A stretch of 64,000 bases of DNA from Clostridia bacterium. Lineage in GTDB: Bacteria > Bacillota > Clostridia > Lachnospirales > Lachnospiraceae. Both the position numbers and the translations under genes were made by a program. This document shows, piece after piece, positions 34,071-43,863 of the stretch. The stretch is taken from assembly GCA_910576325.1 (NCBI GenBank), contig CAJTIM010000005.1, positions 1 to 64,000 on the forward strand, written 5' to 3'. Positions within the stretch are counted from its first letter, which is position 1. Every line of letters begins with the position of its first letter. The notes beneath the pieces are model-generated. The model had not been told where the DNA came from, ran no database searches, and was given only the letters and a program-made list of their open reading frames with translations.

Positions 34071-34141
34071 ACGGACTTAAGCATGGTATCGGATAAGGCG
34101 GCAGGCATAAACGGTGAGAACGGTGAGGAATGTCTGCTGTC

Positions 34142-35056
34142 TTATTCCTGCGGAATTTTTGACTTTATGCTGCTCTCTTTTCGGTATTCCAGAGGAGTAA
34201 CCCCGTATTTCTCCCGGAAAAGCTTCCCAAAGTAACTGGAGCTTCCAAATCCGCAGGAGCTGCCGACTTCGGAAATCGAAAGATTGGTATCCCGCAACAG
34301 GCTGGCTGCTTGAAGCAGACGGTATTCGTTGATGTATTCCATCGGTTTTTTCCCTGTATAGCGCCGGAAGGAGCGGAAACATTCGCTGCGGCTGACGTGG
34401 GCGTGTTCCGTAAGATCCTGAATCGTTATATTATCTGCAAAATGTTCCTGGATATAGGAAATCATCTGTTTCATAAGATCTCTGTGGCGATGCCGTGCTT
34501 CCTTTGTCACAAAGGAATGTTCCTCCTCGGACATATACCTCAAAACTTCCAGCCAGATCCGGCTTAAAAGACCCAGACATTCAAGCTCATAACCATAAGT
34601 CTCATTTTTTAAATTGCAGATGACTTTAAGAAACCGGGCGATTTGTGTGCCGTGGGGGTTGGAGGCCTTTATCCCGAAACCCTGGAGCGGCATTTGCATC
34701 ACAGGCTGAAAATATTTGTGAAAGATATTGCCCTCGGGAAACAGGGACGGCGGAAAGCTGGCAACAAGCATCACTGCATTTTCCAAAGGATCGGACTGCC
34801 GGGCCATATGAAGCACATTGGAATTGATGAATACACAGTCGCCCTTATGCAGCTTTATACAGGTTTCAGCCATATAAAAATCCAGGCATCCCTCTGCGAC
34901 TGTCCCGATCTCCAGTGTGCTGTGCCAGTGGCAATTCAGCGTGTAGTCCGGAAATGTACCGTAGTTGTCCGTGCATACATCCAGCGGGAAGGAAATATCC
35001 TTATAATTAACCAGTTCTCTTAAATGTTCGTCGGTTTTTACCGGACTTATCAGCAT
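34142..35056 (-). CDS. AraC-family transcriptional regulator
   Basis: 304 aa. N-terminal cupin-type domain (CHWHSTLEIGTVAEGCLDFY, LHKGDCVFINSNVLHM) and C-terminal double HTH (IQDLTEHAHVSRSECFRSFR, ISEVGSSCGFGSSSYFGKLF, GVTPLEYRK). Divergent from the MATE pump over 136 bp, so it may control that gene. Ribosome binding site AGGAGGG. Confidence 0.88.
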   Translation of the reverse strand: MLISPVKTDEHLRELVNYKDISFPLDVCTDNYGTFPDYTLNCHWHSTLEIGTVAEGCLDFYMAETCIKLHKGDCVFINSNVLHMARQSDPLENAVMLVASFPPSLFPEGNIFHKYFQPVMQMPLQGFGIKASNPHGTQIARFLKVICNLKNETYGYELECLGLLSRIWLEVLRYMSEEEHSFVTKEARHRHRDLMKQMISYIQEHFADNITIQDLTEHAHVSRSECFRSFRRYTGKKPMEYINEYRLLQAASLLRDTNLSISEVGSSCGFGSSSYFGKLFREKYGVTPLEYRKESSIKSKIPQE

Positions 35057-35192
35057 AAAACCCTCCTTTTGAAATTATTATGATAAAATTCGGGATTTTT
35101 GTTATATACAAATTTTATTTTCGATATTATCATTATATTCGTTCCGTATGGAAAAGTAAAGATGCAGGAAATGGGAAAGAAGGGGACGGAAT

Positions 35193-36641
35193 ATGAATTT
35201 TTTACATATCGGAAAACACAATGGCAGCCGGAAGGTGAACAAAGACCGGGTGAAGGATATGACAAAAGGAAATCCCACAAAGCTGATTTTTTCTTTTGCC
35301 TTACCGCTGATTCTGGGAAATCTGGGTCAGCAGCTCTATATGATTACGGATACGGTAATCGTCGGCCAGGGGGTGGGACTGAATGCGCTGGCATCTCTTG
35401 GAGCTACGGACTGGATCTACTGGCTGGTACTCTGGCCCGTGCAGTTTCTCACCCAGGGCTTTGCAGTTCTGATTACACAGAATATCGGGGAGGGAAATGA
35501 GAAAAGCATCAGGAAATCCATCGCCATGTCTGCCATTTTGTGCCTGACAATCGGCATCCTGGTTTCCGCTGTTTTCCCGCTGCTTGCGCGGCCTCTTTTA
35601 GGGCTTTTGGAAACGCCGGAAGATATTTTTGACGGCGCCTGCTCTTATGTAACCGTAATGTATGGGGGGACGCTGATTGTGATGGCGTACAGCATGGCTT
35701 CCGCCGTGCTGCGTGCGTTTGGAGACGGGAAAACTCCTCTCGCCGGTATGATTATTGCCGCAGTTCTCAACATCGGACTGGATCTTTTGCTGGTAATGGG
35801 ATTCAAATGGGGCATTGCAGGGGCTGCAGCAGCTACCATATTCTCACAGCTTGCGGCATTTCTCTACTGCCTGGTTATGATTGGGAAGATTCCGGCCATC
35901 AGTATGAAGCGGGAGGACTGGAGCATAGATGCTTCAGTAATAAAGCGGCTTTTGAAGCTTGGAACGCCTTTGGCCCTTTCCCATGTTGCTATTGTATTCG
36001 GGGGAATTATTCTTCAATTTGTGATTAACGGCTTCGGTTCCCTGTTTATTGCCGCATTTACGGCTACTAACAAATTGTACGGCCTTTTGGAAAGCTCCGC
36101 TATTTCTTTTGGGTTTGCTACGGCAACCTATATGGGACAGAACTTTGGAGCGGGGAATCTGCAGCGGATCCGCATGGGAATGAGAAGTGCGGTAAAGCTT
36201 GCGGCCGTATTTTCCGTGGCGATTTCCGTTTTGATGCTGTTATTCGGAAGATATCTGCTGCTGATGTTTATCTCCTCCGCGGATGCAAATGCACAGGAGG
36301 TTCTCAGCCTGGCTTATCAGTATCTTGCTATTATGAGCGCGACATTGCCGATCCTTTATGCTCTGCACGTATATCGTTCCGCAATTCAGGGCATGGGAAA
36401 TACCATAATTCCCATGATTGCCGGTCTTTTGGAGTGTGTGGGCCGTGTGTCGGTTGCAGTCTTTCTTCCCAGGGCAATGGGAGAATACGGCTTGTTTTAT
36501 GCGGAATCCACCGCCTGGCTGTGCAGTGCTGTCTGCGTGAGCGCCGCCTACTATGTTCTGGTAAGAAAAATGTCCGTTTTGGGCGGAAGGGCGGAAGGCA
36601 GAGGCAAAGTGAAAGCCTGCAGCTTTTCCCATACCTCGTAG
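35193..36641 (+). CDS. MATE-family efflux transporter
   Basis: 482 aa, about 12 membrane helices in two halves. MATE landmarks: KLIFSFALPLILGNLGQQLY, TDTVIVGQGVGLNALASLGA, VLRAFGDGKTPL, YMGQNFGAGN and YRSAIQGMGNTIIPM. Exports cationic drugs or metabolites with Na+ or H+; substrate unknown. Ribosome binding site AAGGGGACGG. Its last 91 bp overlap the end of the convergent PHP gene. Confidence 0.9.
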   Translation: MNFLHIGKHNGSRKVNKDRVKDMTKGNPTKLIFSFALPLILGNLGQQLYMITDTVIVGQGVGLNALASLGATDWIYWLVLWPVQFLTQGFAVLITQNIGEGNEKSIRKSIAMSAILCLTIGILVSAVFPLLARPLLGLLETPEDIFDGACSYVTVMYGGTLIVMAYSMASAVLRAFGDGKTPLAGMIIAAVLNIGLDLLLVMGFKWGIAGAAAATIFSQLAAFLYCLVMIGKIPAISMKREDWSIDASVIKRLLKLGTPLALSHVAIVFGGIILQFVINGFGSLFIAAFTATNKLYGLLESSAISFGFATATYMGQNFGAGNLQRIRMGMRSAVKLAAVFSVAISVLMLLFGRYLLLMFISSADANAQEVLSLAYQYLAIMSATLPILYALHVYRSAIQGMGNTIIPMIAGLLECVGRVSVAVFLPRAMGEYGLFYAESTAWLCSAVCVSAAYYVLVRKMSVLGGRAEGRGKVKACSFSHTS

Positions 36642-37447
36642 GGAACCCTTAAGTTCCCCTTGCCGCTGCCCAGCTGGATCAGCGGCTTGTTTTTTCCGTG
36701 GAAGTCGGAACCGCCGGAGATGCCGAGCTCCAGGCTCCGGGCCAGGCGTTTCAGTCTCTGCTCGTCATTTCCCATATTGGAGGAGTGGATGGCCTCCAGC
36801 CCCTTAAGGCCCATCTCCTTCAGAGACAGAAGAAGGATTCGAAGCTCCGGCTCCGACATATGGTACAGAAAGGGATGGGCAAGGACGGGAATCCCCCCGG
36901 AAGCCAGAATGACCCCAATGGCCTTTTCAGGAGCGGTAAGCTTTTTGGGAACAAAGCAGGGACAGCCTTCGCCAATGTACCGTGCAAATGCTTCGGAGAC
37001 AGATGACGTATAATGCTGTTCAAAAAGCCACCGGCCGAAATGGGCCCGGGTAAGAACGGAGCTTTTATAGGTTTCCCGAAGCTTTTGCAGGGTGATGTCA
37101 AAGCCCTCAAGAGAGCGCAGGCGGCCTGCCATCTCCTCATTCCGGGCCTCCCTGCTGTCCTGAAAGGACTTGAGAAGCCGTGCAAAATCCTTCTGCTCGG
37201 GATGGATACCAAGCCCCAGAATATGGATATCACGTCCCTGGTATGCGGCGGAAAGCTCAATGCCGGGGATAAATTCCAGACAAAAGCCGGCGGCTGCCCG
37301 GGAAGCCTCGGAAAGTCCCTCCGCGGTGTCGTGATCTGTCAGGGCAAAAGCGCAAAGCCCCTTTTCGGCGGCGCAGGCCGCAAGCTCCGACGGGGTGAAG
37401 GTGCCGTCGGAGAAGGTAGAGTGGATGTGGAGATCGATGTATTTCAT
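36551..37447 (-). CDS. PHP-domain phosphoesterase, YciV/RNase AM-like
   Basis: 298 aa from the ATG at 37447, preceded by GGAAAGGCAGG. Metal motifs: DLHIHSTFSDGTFTP, ALTDHDTAEG, FIPGIELSA, HILGLGI, VLAHPF and GGSDFHGKNK. The family acts on 3',5'-nucleotides or RNA 5' ends. The C-terminal 30 residues are read antisense to the end of the MATE gene. Confidence 0.87.
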   Translation of the reverse strand: MKYIDLHIHSTFSDGTFTPSELAACAAEKGLCAFALTDHDTAEGLSEASRAAAGFCLEFIPGIELSAAYQGRDIHILGLGIHPEQKDFARLLKSFQDSREARNEEMAGRLRSLEGFDITLQKLRETYKSSVLTRAHFGRWLFEQHYTSSVSEAFARYIGEGCPCFVPKKLTAPEKAIGVILASGGIPVLAHPFLYHMSEPELRILLLSLKEMGLKGLEAIHSSNMGNDEQRLKRLARSLELGISGGSDFHGKNKPLIQLGSGKGNLRVPYEVWEKLQAFTLPLPSALPPKTDIFLTRT

Positions 37448-37658
37448 AGAAAAAGCCTGCCTTTCCGAACAATAGAAATTCGTCTGAGTTTCCTGATCCG
37501 TATCTCTGTTATTTCTATTATAATCCCAATTATAGGATTTGTCATGGGGCTGCTCCCGGAACATATACCGGTATTGTAACCGGGACAGCCCGCTTAAATT
37601 CACTGTTTGAAGCATTTCTGTATTGTTGCGGATGCAAAAAGTAACAGGCGGCGGCCTC

Positions 37659-37687
37659 TTGTATCACACAGCGGAAAATGGTATGAT
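37659..37687 (+). promoter_or_regulatory. Promoter of the PBP gene
   Basis: TTGTAT (37659-37664), 17 bp, TATGAT (37682-37687). The remaining part of 37448-37755 shows nothing else I can support. Confidence 0.55.
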
Positions 37688-37755
37688 AACTAAAGAAATT
37701 AAAATGGCTTGAAAAATTGTGTGTTTAAGGGAACAATCTGCAAAGGAGAAAACAA

Positions 37756-39795
37756 ATGAAACGTTTATGGGCGGCGGCGCTTCTGGCTCTGGGTCTTACC
37801 CTTTTTACGGGCTGCAAGGGAAAAAAACCAGAGCCTGAGGAGCTGCTTACGGAATATATGGATTTGCTTAACCAAGAAAAATATGAAGAAATGTATGCTT
37901 ATCTCACGGAGGAAGCAAAGGCTGCCATTGATCAGGAGGCCTATGTGGAGCGCTACCGGAATATTTACGGCGGAATTGAGGCTATGAATATCCGAATAGA
38001 TATTGAGGAGCGGGAGGAAGGACATAAGGACAAGAAAGCTGTAACCCAGAGGCTCAAGTACGCTCTTACCATGGAAACGCTGGCCGGAGAGCTCTCCTTT
38101 GACACCATAGCTATTTTTACAAAGGATGAGGAAGGCTTTTACAAAATGAGCTGGGACAGTCAGGATATTCTGCCGGGCCTCTGTGCCGGAGATAAGGTAC
38201 GCGTAAAGACTATTGAGGCCAAACGGGGCAATATTTATGACAGAAACGGGACAAGTTTGGCAAGGGAGGGGATTGCTTCCTCCGTGGGAGTGGTGCCCGG
38301 CAAGCTGGGGGAGAACCGGGAGGAATCCCTTAACCGGATTTCCGAATTACTGGAATTGAGCGCGGAGCGGATTGAAAAGGAGATGAATGCAGGATGGGTC
38401 CGGGATGATACCTTTGTCCCGCTACGCACGGTTTCCAAGGAAGCGTTTGAGCTCAAGGAAGAGCTTCTTGAGGTTCCGGGAGTGATGATTACCGATACTG
38501 TGGTGCGGTTTTATCCTTTTCAGAAAAAGACAGCCCAGCTTACCGGTTATATACAAAACATCACGGCGGAAGAGCTGGAAGAACGAAAAGGCCAGGGCTA
38601 TAACAGGAACAGTCAGATTGGAAAAGCGGGAGCGGAGCGGATTTATGAGGATATCCTGCGGCCAAGAGACGGCTATTCCATTCAGATTATTGACAGCAGC
38701 GGTGACGTGAAGAGTATTGTACTGGAAAAACCGGCGGAGGACGGCAGGGATGTGGTGCTGACCATTGATATTATTCTGCAGCAGCATTTGTATCAGGAGC
38801 TTGAAGGGGACGAAGGCTGCGCGGTGGCCGTAGATCCAAGGAGCGGTGAGGTACTGGCACTGGCCGGGGCTCCGGCCTACGATCCCAATGACTTTGTGAT
38901 GGGCTATACATCCGGCGCATGGGAGGCGATCAATAATGACGAGACACGTCCCCTCTACAACCGCTGCCTGTCCACCTGGGTGCCGGGTTCCGTGTTTAAG
39001 CCGGTTACGGCGGCCTTAGGACTGACAAACGGCAGTCTGAATCCCGACGAGGATATGAAAAATGAGGGCTTAAGCTGGCAGAAGGATGAAAGCTGGGGTA
39101 GCTATGAGGTTACAACCCTGGCGGACTATCCGGTGAAGAATTTGGAAAATGCCCTGATTCATTCCGATAATATTTATTTTGCCAAGGCGGCGGTGAATAT
39201 GGGAGAGGAAGCATTTTCCAGGGGGCTTGACAGTCTGGGCTTCGGGGAAGAGCTGGAGTTTGCTTTTGCCCTGAAAGCATCCGCTTACGGCAGCGAGGGT
39301 AAGCTGGGTTCGGAGACGGAGCTTGCTGACAGTGCTTACGGACAGGGAAAGATTCTTGTGAATCCCCTTCATCTGGCCTCCATCTATTCTGCCTTTGTCA
39401 ATGAGGGGAATATGGTGAAGCCTTATTTGAGAAACGGAGAGGAAGGCGGATTCTGGAAGGAAAATGTCTTTACGCCGGAGGCGGCCGGGAGGGTTCTGGA
39501 CGGTCTTTATCAGGTGGTGGAGCATCCGGAAGGGACAGCTCATGAGGCTTACCGCGCCGATTACCGGCTGGCAGGCAAGACGGGGACTGCGGAGATTAAG
39601 GACTCCAAGGAGGATACAAACGGTACGGAGCTTGGATGGTTTGTGGGAATCAGCGGAGCAGATACGGATAAGCCTCTTTTGATGGTGATGATGATAGAGG
39701 ATGTAAAGGAACGGGGCGGAAGCCGCTATGTGATTTCCAAGGCTATGGCAGGCTTTGACGTTTACAACAAGGGGGAAGCGGAGCATGAAGGATGA
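37756..39795 (+). CDS. Class B penicillin-binding protein, MecA/PBP3-like lipoprotein
   Basis: 679 aa. Lipobox LFTGC (Cys20), then an NTF2-like MecA N-terminal domain (about 27-140), PBP dimerisation domain (about 145-325; KRGNIYDRNGTSLA) and transpeptidase domain. Active-site motifs: Ser412-x-x-Lys415 in PGSVFKP, Ser470-Asp-Asn472, and Lys608-Thr-Gly610. Class B PBPs with this extra N-terminal domain (PBP2a, PBP5fm) often bind beta-lactams weakly; low affinity here is inferred. Ribosome binding site AAAGGAG. The next gene overlaps its end by 11 bp. Confidence 0.9.
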   Translation: MKRLWAAALLALGLTLFTGCKGKKPEPEELLTEYMDLLNQEKYEEMYAYLTEEAKAAIDQEAYVERYRNIYGGIEAMNIRIDIEEREEGHKDKKAVTQRLKYALTMETLAGELSFDTIAIFTKDEEGFYKMSWDSQDILPGLCAGDKVRVKTIEAKRGNIYDRNGTSLAREGIASSVGVVPGKLGENREESLNRISELLELSAERIEKEMNAGWVRDDTFVPLRTVSKEAFELKEELLEVPGVMITDTVVRFYPFQKKTAQLTGYIQNITAEELEERKGQGYNRNSQIGKAGAERIYEDILRPRDGYSIQIIDSSGDVKSIVLEKPAEDGRDVVLTIDIILQQHLYQELEGDEGCAVAVDPRSGEVLALAGAPAYDPNDFVMGYTSGAWEAINNDETRPLYNRCLSTWVPGSVFKPVTAALGLTNGSLNPDEDMKNEGLSWQKDESWGSYEVTTLADYPVKNLENALIHSDNIYFAKAAVNMGEEAFSRGLDSLGFGEELEFAFALKASAYGSEGKLGSETELADSAYGQGKILVNPLHLASIYSAFVNEGNMVKPYLRNGEEGGFWKENVFTPEAAGRVLDGLYQVVEHPEGTAHEAYRADYRLAGKTGTAEIKDSKEDTNGTELGWFVGISGADTDKPLLMVMMIEDVKERGGSRYVISKAMAGFDVYNKGEAEHEG

Positions 39796-41041
39796 TTCAT
39801 TTCGGAAATATCTGTTTATCAGCCTGGCCGGGGCGTTAGGCATTATATTATGTATTGTGTTTTTCTTTACCCTGTTCCGGTTTCAGCAGGTAATTGACGG
39901 GATAAGGACACTGGAAAATATTCTTATGCCCTTTATTTACGGGGCGGTGATTGCCTATCTTCTCACCCCGGTATGCAACTTTGTGGAGGTTCGGCTGTAC
40001 AGACATCTGACAGGCAGGCTCAGGGTAAAGGAGCAGAAGGCGGCGCGGGTTTCTGCGGCTATGGGAATCGGTCTCAGCCTTTTGTTTGGATTTTTCATTG
40101 TCTATCTCCTTCTTGCCATGGTACTGCCCCAGGTATTTGTCAGCGTGCGGGGGATTGTGGAGGTATTGCCCGGAAATGTGGTAAAATGGAGCGACTGGAT
40201 TCAGCAGAAGCTGGCGGATGATGAGGTTCTGGCCAATTATGCGGAGCAGTTTATCAATACGGCTTATCAGAACATGCAGATTTGGCTGAACACAAAGCTT
40301 CTGCCCAATATGCAGGTGATTGTAAGCGGTGTGTCCGCGGGACTGATAAGCGCCTTGGTTGCGGTGAAAAATATTGTGATCGGTGTCTTTGCGGCCGCCT
40401 ATCTGATGGGAAACCGCAAGAAGTTTGCGGCACAGGGAAAAAAGCTGATTTACAGCTTTGTCAAGGTTCCTGTGGCAAATGGAATTCTGGATGAGATTAA
40501 TTATATCAACCGGGTGTTCGGCGGTTTTATTGACGGTAAGCTTCTGGATTCCCTGATTATAGGAATCTTGTGCTTTATTATTATGAACTTTTTAAATATG
40601 CCCTATAGCATGCTGATCAGCGTGATTGTGGGGGTGACGAATATCATACCGTTTTTCGGTCCCTTTATCGGGGCCATTCCCAGCGCGCTGATTATTCTTA
40701 CGGACAGTCCCATCAAATGCGTATATTTTCTGATTCTTATACTGGTGCTGCAGCAGTTTGACGGGAACTTTTTAGGACCGAAGATTCTGGGTGACTCTAC
40801 GGGGCTGTCAAGCTTCTGGGTGCTGTTCTCCATCCTGCTTTTCGGAGGGCTGATGGGCTTTGTGGGAATGGTCATCGGAGTACCCACCTTTGCGGTGATT
40901 TACGATCTCATCAAGAAATATTCCAATTGGATGCTGCGCAAAAAGAAGCTGGCCACGGATACTGCGGTTTATGAGGAGCTTTCTTCCATAGAGCAGGAGG
41001 GGGAGGGCTATCGGTATGTGCATAATAAAGAAGAAAAGTAA
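39785..41041 (+). CDS. AI-2E/PerM-family membrane transporter
   Basis: 418 aa from the ATG inside the end of the PBP gene, with GGGGGAAG upstream. About seven or eight membrane helices, with the family segment IIPFFGPFIGAIPSALIIL and the late LQQFDGNFLGPKILGDSTGL. The family exports AI-2 or acts as Na+/H+ antiporter; which applies here is unknown. Coupled to the PBP. Confidence 0.88.
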   Translation: MKDDSFRKYLFISLAGALGIILCIVFFFTLFRFQQVIDGIRTLENILMPFIYGAVIAYLLTPVCNFVEVRLYRHLTGRLRVKEQKAARVSAAMGIGLSLLFGFFIVYLLLAMVLPQVFVSVRGIVEVLPGNVVKWSDWIQQKLADDEVLANYAEQFINTAYQNMQIWLNTKLLPNMQVIVSGVSAGLISALVAVKNIVIGVFAAAYLMGNRKKFAAQGKKLIYSFVKVPVANGILDEINYINRVFGGFIDGKLLDSLIIGILCFIIMNFLNMPYSMLISVIVGVTNIIPFFGPFIGAIPSALIILTDSPIKCVYFLILILVLQQFDGNFLGPKILGDSTGLSSFWVLFSILLFGGLMGFVGMVIGVPTFAVIYDLIKKYSNWMLRKKKLATDTAVYEELSSIEQEGEGYRYVHNKEEK

Positions 41042-41084
41042 GGTGCTGCGGGAGATTGCGGAACCGGGATAGGAGCTGTCATTT

Positions 41085-41849
41085 ATGATTCTTGCAATTG
41101 ATATCGGAAATACCAACATTGTAATCGGCTGTATTCGTGATAACCGGATTCTTTTTGTGGAACGTCTGTACACGGATGTGAAGAAATCGGAGCTGGAATA
41201 TGCCATCAGTGTAAAAAACGTACTGGAAATATATGGGGTAAACCGCAGGGAGCTGAAAGGAGGAATTATTTCCTCCGCAGTACCTCCGGTGACGGGAACC
41301 ATACGGAACGCAGCGGCCAAGGTGATAGGAAAGGAGCTGCTTGTAGTGGGTCCTGGCGTGAAAACAGGTCTGGATATCCGTATTGACAATCCGGCCCAGT
41401 TAGGTCCGGATCTGGTAGTGGGAGCGGTGGCCGGCATTGAGGAATACGGCTGTCCTCTGGTGATTATTGATATGGGAACGGCCACTACCTTTACGGTTGT
41501 CAATGAAAAGCGTCAGGTTATCGGCGGAATGATTCTGCCGGGCGTGGGCGTTGCTCTGGATTCGCTGACAAACCGTACCTCCCAGCTTCCCAAGATCAGC
41601 CTGGATCCTCCCAAAAAGCTGATTGGCAGCAACACCGTCGATTGCATGAAAAGCGGCGTGCTCTACGGCAATGCCTGCTGCGCGGACGGGATGATTGGAC
41701 GGATTCGGGAAGAGCTGGGTACGGAGCTTCATGTGGTTGCCACCGGCGGCATGGCGAAGCACATCATACCCCATTGCAGGGAGGAGATTCATATGGATGA
41801 TGCCCTTCTTTTGAAGGGTCTGAATCTGATTTATCAAAGGAACCCATAG
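41085..41849 (+). CDS. coaX: Type III pantothenate kinase
   Basis: 254 aa. ASKHA fold motifs: LAIDIGNTNIVIG, SSAVPPVTG, DNPAQLGPDLVVGAVA, DMGTATTFTVV and GGMILPGVG. First step of CoA synthesis. Ribosome binding site AGGAGCTG. Confidence 0.95.
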   Translation: MILAIDIGNTNIVIGCIRDNRILFVERLYTDVKKSELEYAISVKNVLEIYGVNRRELKGGIISSAVPPVTGTIRNAAAKVIGKELLVVGPGVKTGLDIRIDNPAQLGPDLVVGAVAGIEEYGCPLVIIDMGTATTFTVVNEKRQVIGGMILPGVGVALDSLTNRTSQLPKISLDPPKKLIGSNTVDCMKSGVLYGNACCADGMIGRIREELGTELHVVATGGMAKHIIPHCREEIHMDDALLLKGLNLIYQRNP

Positions 41850-41995
41850 AGGGGAGCTGACGGCTGTGGAGAGGTTACGCGCCCTCACGGAAGCCGCCCC
41901 CGCTTTACGGCTCCTTGTCCGGTAAGGTATATCCTTAGTATAATATGTGAGAACATTTGTTTGTAATTGCGCTTTGTAGAAAGAAGGAAGAAATT

Positions 41996-43414
41996 ATGTA
42001 TAACCCGGCCTCCCGGCAGGCAGAAGAATTTATCAATCATGAGGAAATTCTGGCCTCAATTCAGTATGCACAGGAAAATAAAAATAACCGGAAGCTGATA
42101 GAAGGGCTTCTTGAGAAAGCGGAGGACTTAAAGGGCCTCTCTCACCGGGAAGCGCTGGTGCTTCTGGAATGTGAGGAGCCGGATCTGGCAGACAGGATGT
42201 TTCAGCTGGCCCGTGAAATCAAGCGGAAATTCTATGGAAACAGGATTGTTATGTTTGCGCCCCTGTATCTGTCCAATTACTGCGTAAACGGCTGTATATA
42301 TTGTCCTTATCATTTAAAAAACAGGCACATTGCCCGGAAGAAGCTGACCCAGGAGGAGATCCGCCGGGAGGTCATCGCCCTTCAGGATATGGGACACAAG
42401 CGTCTGGCCCTGGAGACGGGAGAGGATCCAGTGAACAATCCCATTGAATATGTGCTGGACAGCATACGGACGATCTATGAAATTCACCATAAAAACGGGG
42501 CTATCCGCCGGGTCAATGTCAATATTGCGGCTACTACGGTGGAGAATTACCAAAGGCTTAAGGAGGCGGGAATCGGAACCTATATTCTGTTCCAGGAAAC
42601 CTACCATAAGGAAAATTATGAAAAGCTTCATCCTGCAGGACCAAAGCATGATTATGCGTGGCACACGGAGGCTATGGATCGGGCCATGGAGGGCGGCATT
42701 GACGATGTGGGGATTGGCGTGCTCTTCGGTCTCAACCATTATCGGTATGATTTTACGGGGCTTTTGATGCATGCAGAGCATCTGGAGTCGGTCTTTGGAG
42801 TAGGGCCTCACACGATCAGCGTGCCCCGGATCCGCAATGCGGACGATATTAATGCCTCCGCCTTTGAGGATGCCGTTTCCGATGAGCTGTTTGCCCGGAT
42901 TGTGGCGGTAATACGCATTGCCGTTCCCTATACGGGAATGATTATATCCACCAGGGAATCAAAGGCCACCCGGGAAAAGGTGCTGGAGCTTGGAGTATCA
43001 CAGATAAGCGGCGGCTCCCGGACCAGTGTGGGAGGTTACGCGGAGGAGGAGCCGGAGGATGAGAATTCTGCTCAGTTTGACGTGAGCGATACCAGGACAC
43101 TGGATCAGGTGGTAAACTGGCTGCTGGAATTGGGAATGATTCCAAGCTTCTGTACGGCCTGCTATCGGGAGGGGCGCACGGGGGACCGGTTTATGAAACT
43201 GGTGAAGTCAGGTCAGATTGCCAACTGCTGTCAGCCCAATGCCCTGATGACCCTGAAGGAATATCTGATGGATTATGCTTCGGAGGATACGCGGAAAAAA
43301 GGGGAAGCGCTCATAGCCAGGGAGATGAAAAGGATCGCAAGTGACAGAATTCGCGAGAGGACAAAGCAAAATCTAAAGGAGATTGAGCATGGAACGAGAG
43401 ATTTCAGATTTTAA
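41996..43414 (+). CDS. hydG: [FeFe]-hydrogenase maturation radical SAM protein HydG
   Basis: 472 aa from the ATG after AGAAGGAAG. Radical SAM cluster CVNGCIYC (Cys96, Cys100, Cys103) and the C-terminal auxiliary cluster motif Cys386-x2-Cys389-x22-Cys412, which separates HydG from ThiH. Cleaves tyrosine to make CO and cyanide for the H cluster. hydE, hydF and hydrogenase genes are not in the window. Confidence 0.95.
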   Translation: MYNPASRQAEEFINHEEILASIQYAQENKNNRKLIEGLLEKAEDLKGLSHREALVLLECEEPDLADRMFQLAREIKRKFYGNRIVMFAPLYLSNYCVNGCIYCPYHLKNRHIARKKLTQEEIRREVIALQDMGHKRLALETGEDPVNNPIEYVLDSIRTIYEIHHKNGAIRRVNVNIAATTVENYQRLKEAGIGTYILFQETYHKENYEKLHPAGPKHDYAWHTEAMDRAMEGGIDDVGIGVLFGLNHYRYDFTGLLMHAEHLESVFGVGPHTISVPRIRNADDINASAFEDAVSDELFARIVAVIRIAVPYTGMIISTRESKATREKVLELGVSQISGGSRTSVGGYAEEEPEDENSAQFDVSDTRTLDQVVNWLLELGMIPSFCTACYREGRTGDRFMKLVKSGQIANCCQPNALMTLKEYLMDYASEDTRKKGEALIAREMKRIASDRIRERTKQNLKEIEHGTRDFRF

Positions 43415-43652
43415 TCAGCGCTTGAAGGAATCCCGGAAATATCGCTGGAAGGAAAGCAAAGAAGGCCAGGAACTGGAGGAGGAGCGCGCTTATACCCAAA
43501 GGTTTGAGACGATTTGTCCGACAGATTCCTCCAAGGTGGTACATACCGTGCGGTTTCTCAAAAGCACCTGTACGCGTGTGGATGATATTGTGGACGACTT
43601 TCATTGCAGTCGCAATGGAAGCTGTGTGAAGTGTATGGAGAATTATCGGTGA
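43389..43652 (+). CDS. Small cysteine-rich protein overlapping hydG
   Basis: 87 aa. It starts within the last 26 bp of hydG, with AAGGAGATTGAGC before the ATG. N-terminal half charged and helical; C-terminal half has five Cys (ETICPTDS, KSTCTRVDD, DFHCSRNGSCVKCMENYR). I do not recognise the family. The coupling suggests a role in hydrogenase maturation or metal/sulphur chemistry, not demonstrated. Confidence 0.65.
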   Translation: MEREISDFNQRLKESRKYRWKESKEGQELEEERAYTQRFETICPTDSSKVVHTVRFLKSTCTRVDDIVDDFHCSRNGSCVKCMENYR

Positions 43653-43671
43653 TAACAGTTAAAGCGTTTTG

Positions 43672-43715
43672 AAAAAATGGTCATGGTCCGAATCATGGAG
43701 CTGTGACCATTTTTA
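43672..43715 (+). terminator. Terminator of the hydG transcript
   Basis: AAAAATGGTCA with TGTGACCATTTTT; the A and T tracts make it usable on both strands, also for the convergent glycosyltransferase gene. Confidence 0.8.
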
Positions 43716-43863
43716 TATGGTTTACCAGGGCGAATCTGGTATTATGGGGTCGATAATTTGTCCTTTTTGTCTGCTGCCGGCAGTCTTGCGTTTTGGAGTG
43801 TAACCATCTATAATAAGAAAGATGGAAGGCGTCAGCAGAACTTCCGACACATTGTTTTCCGGT

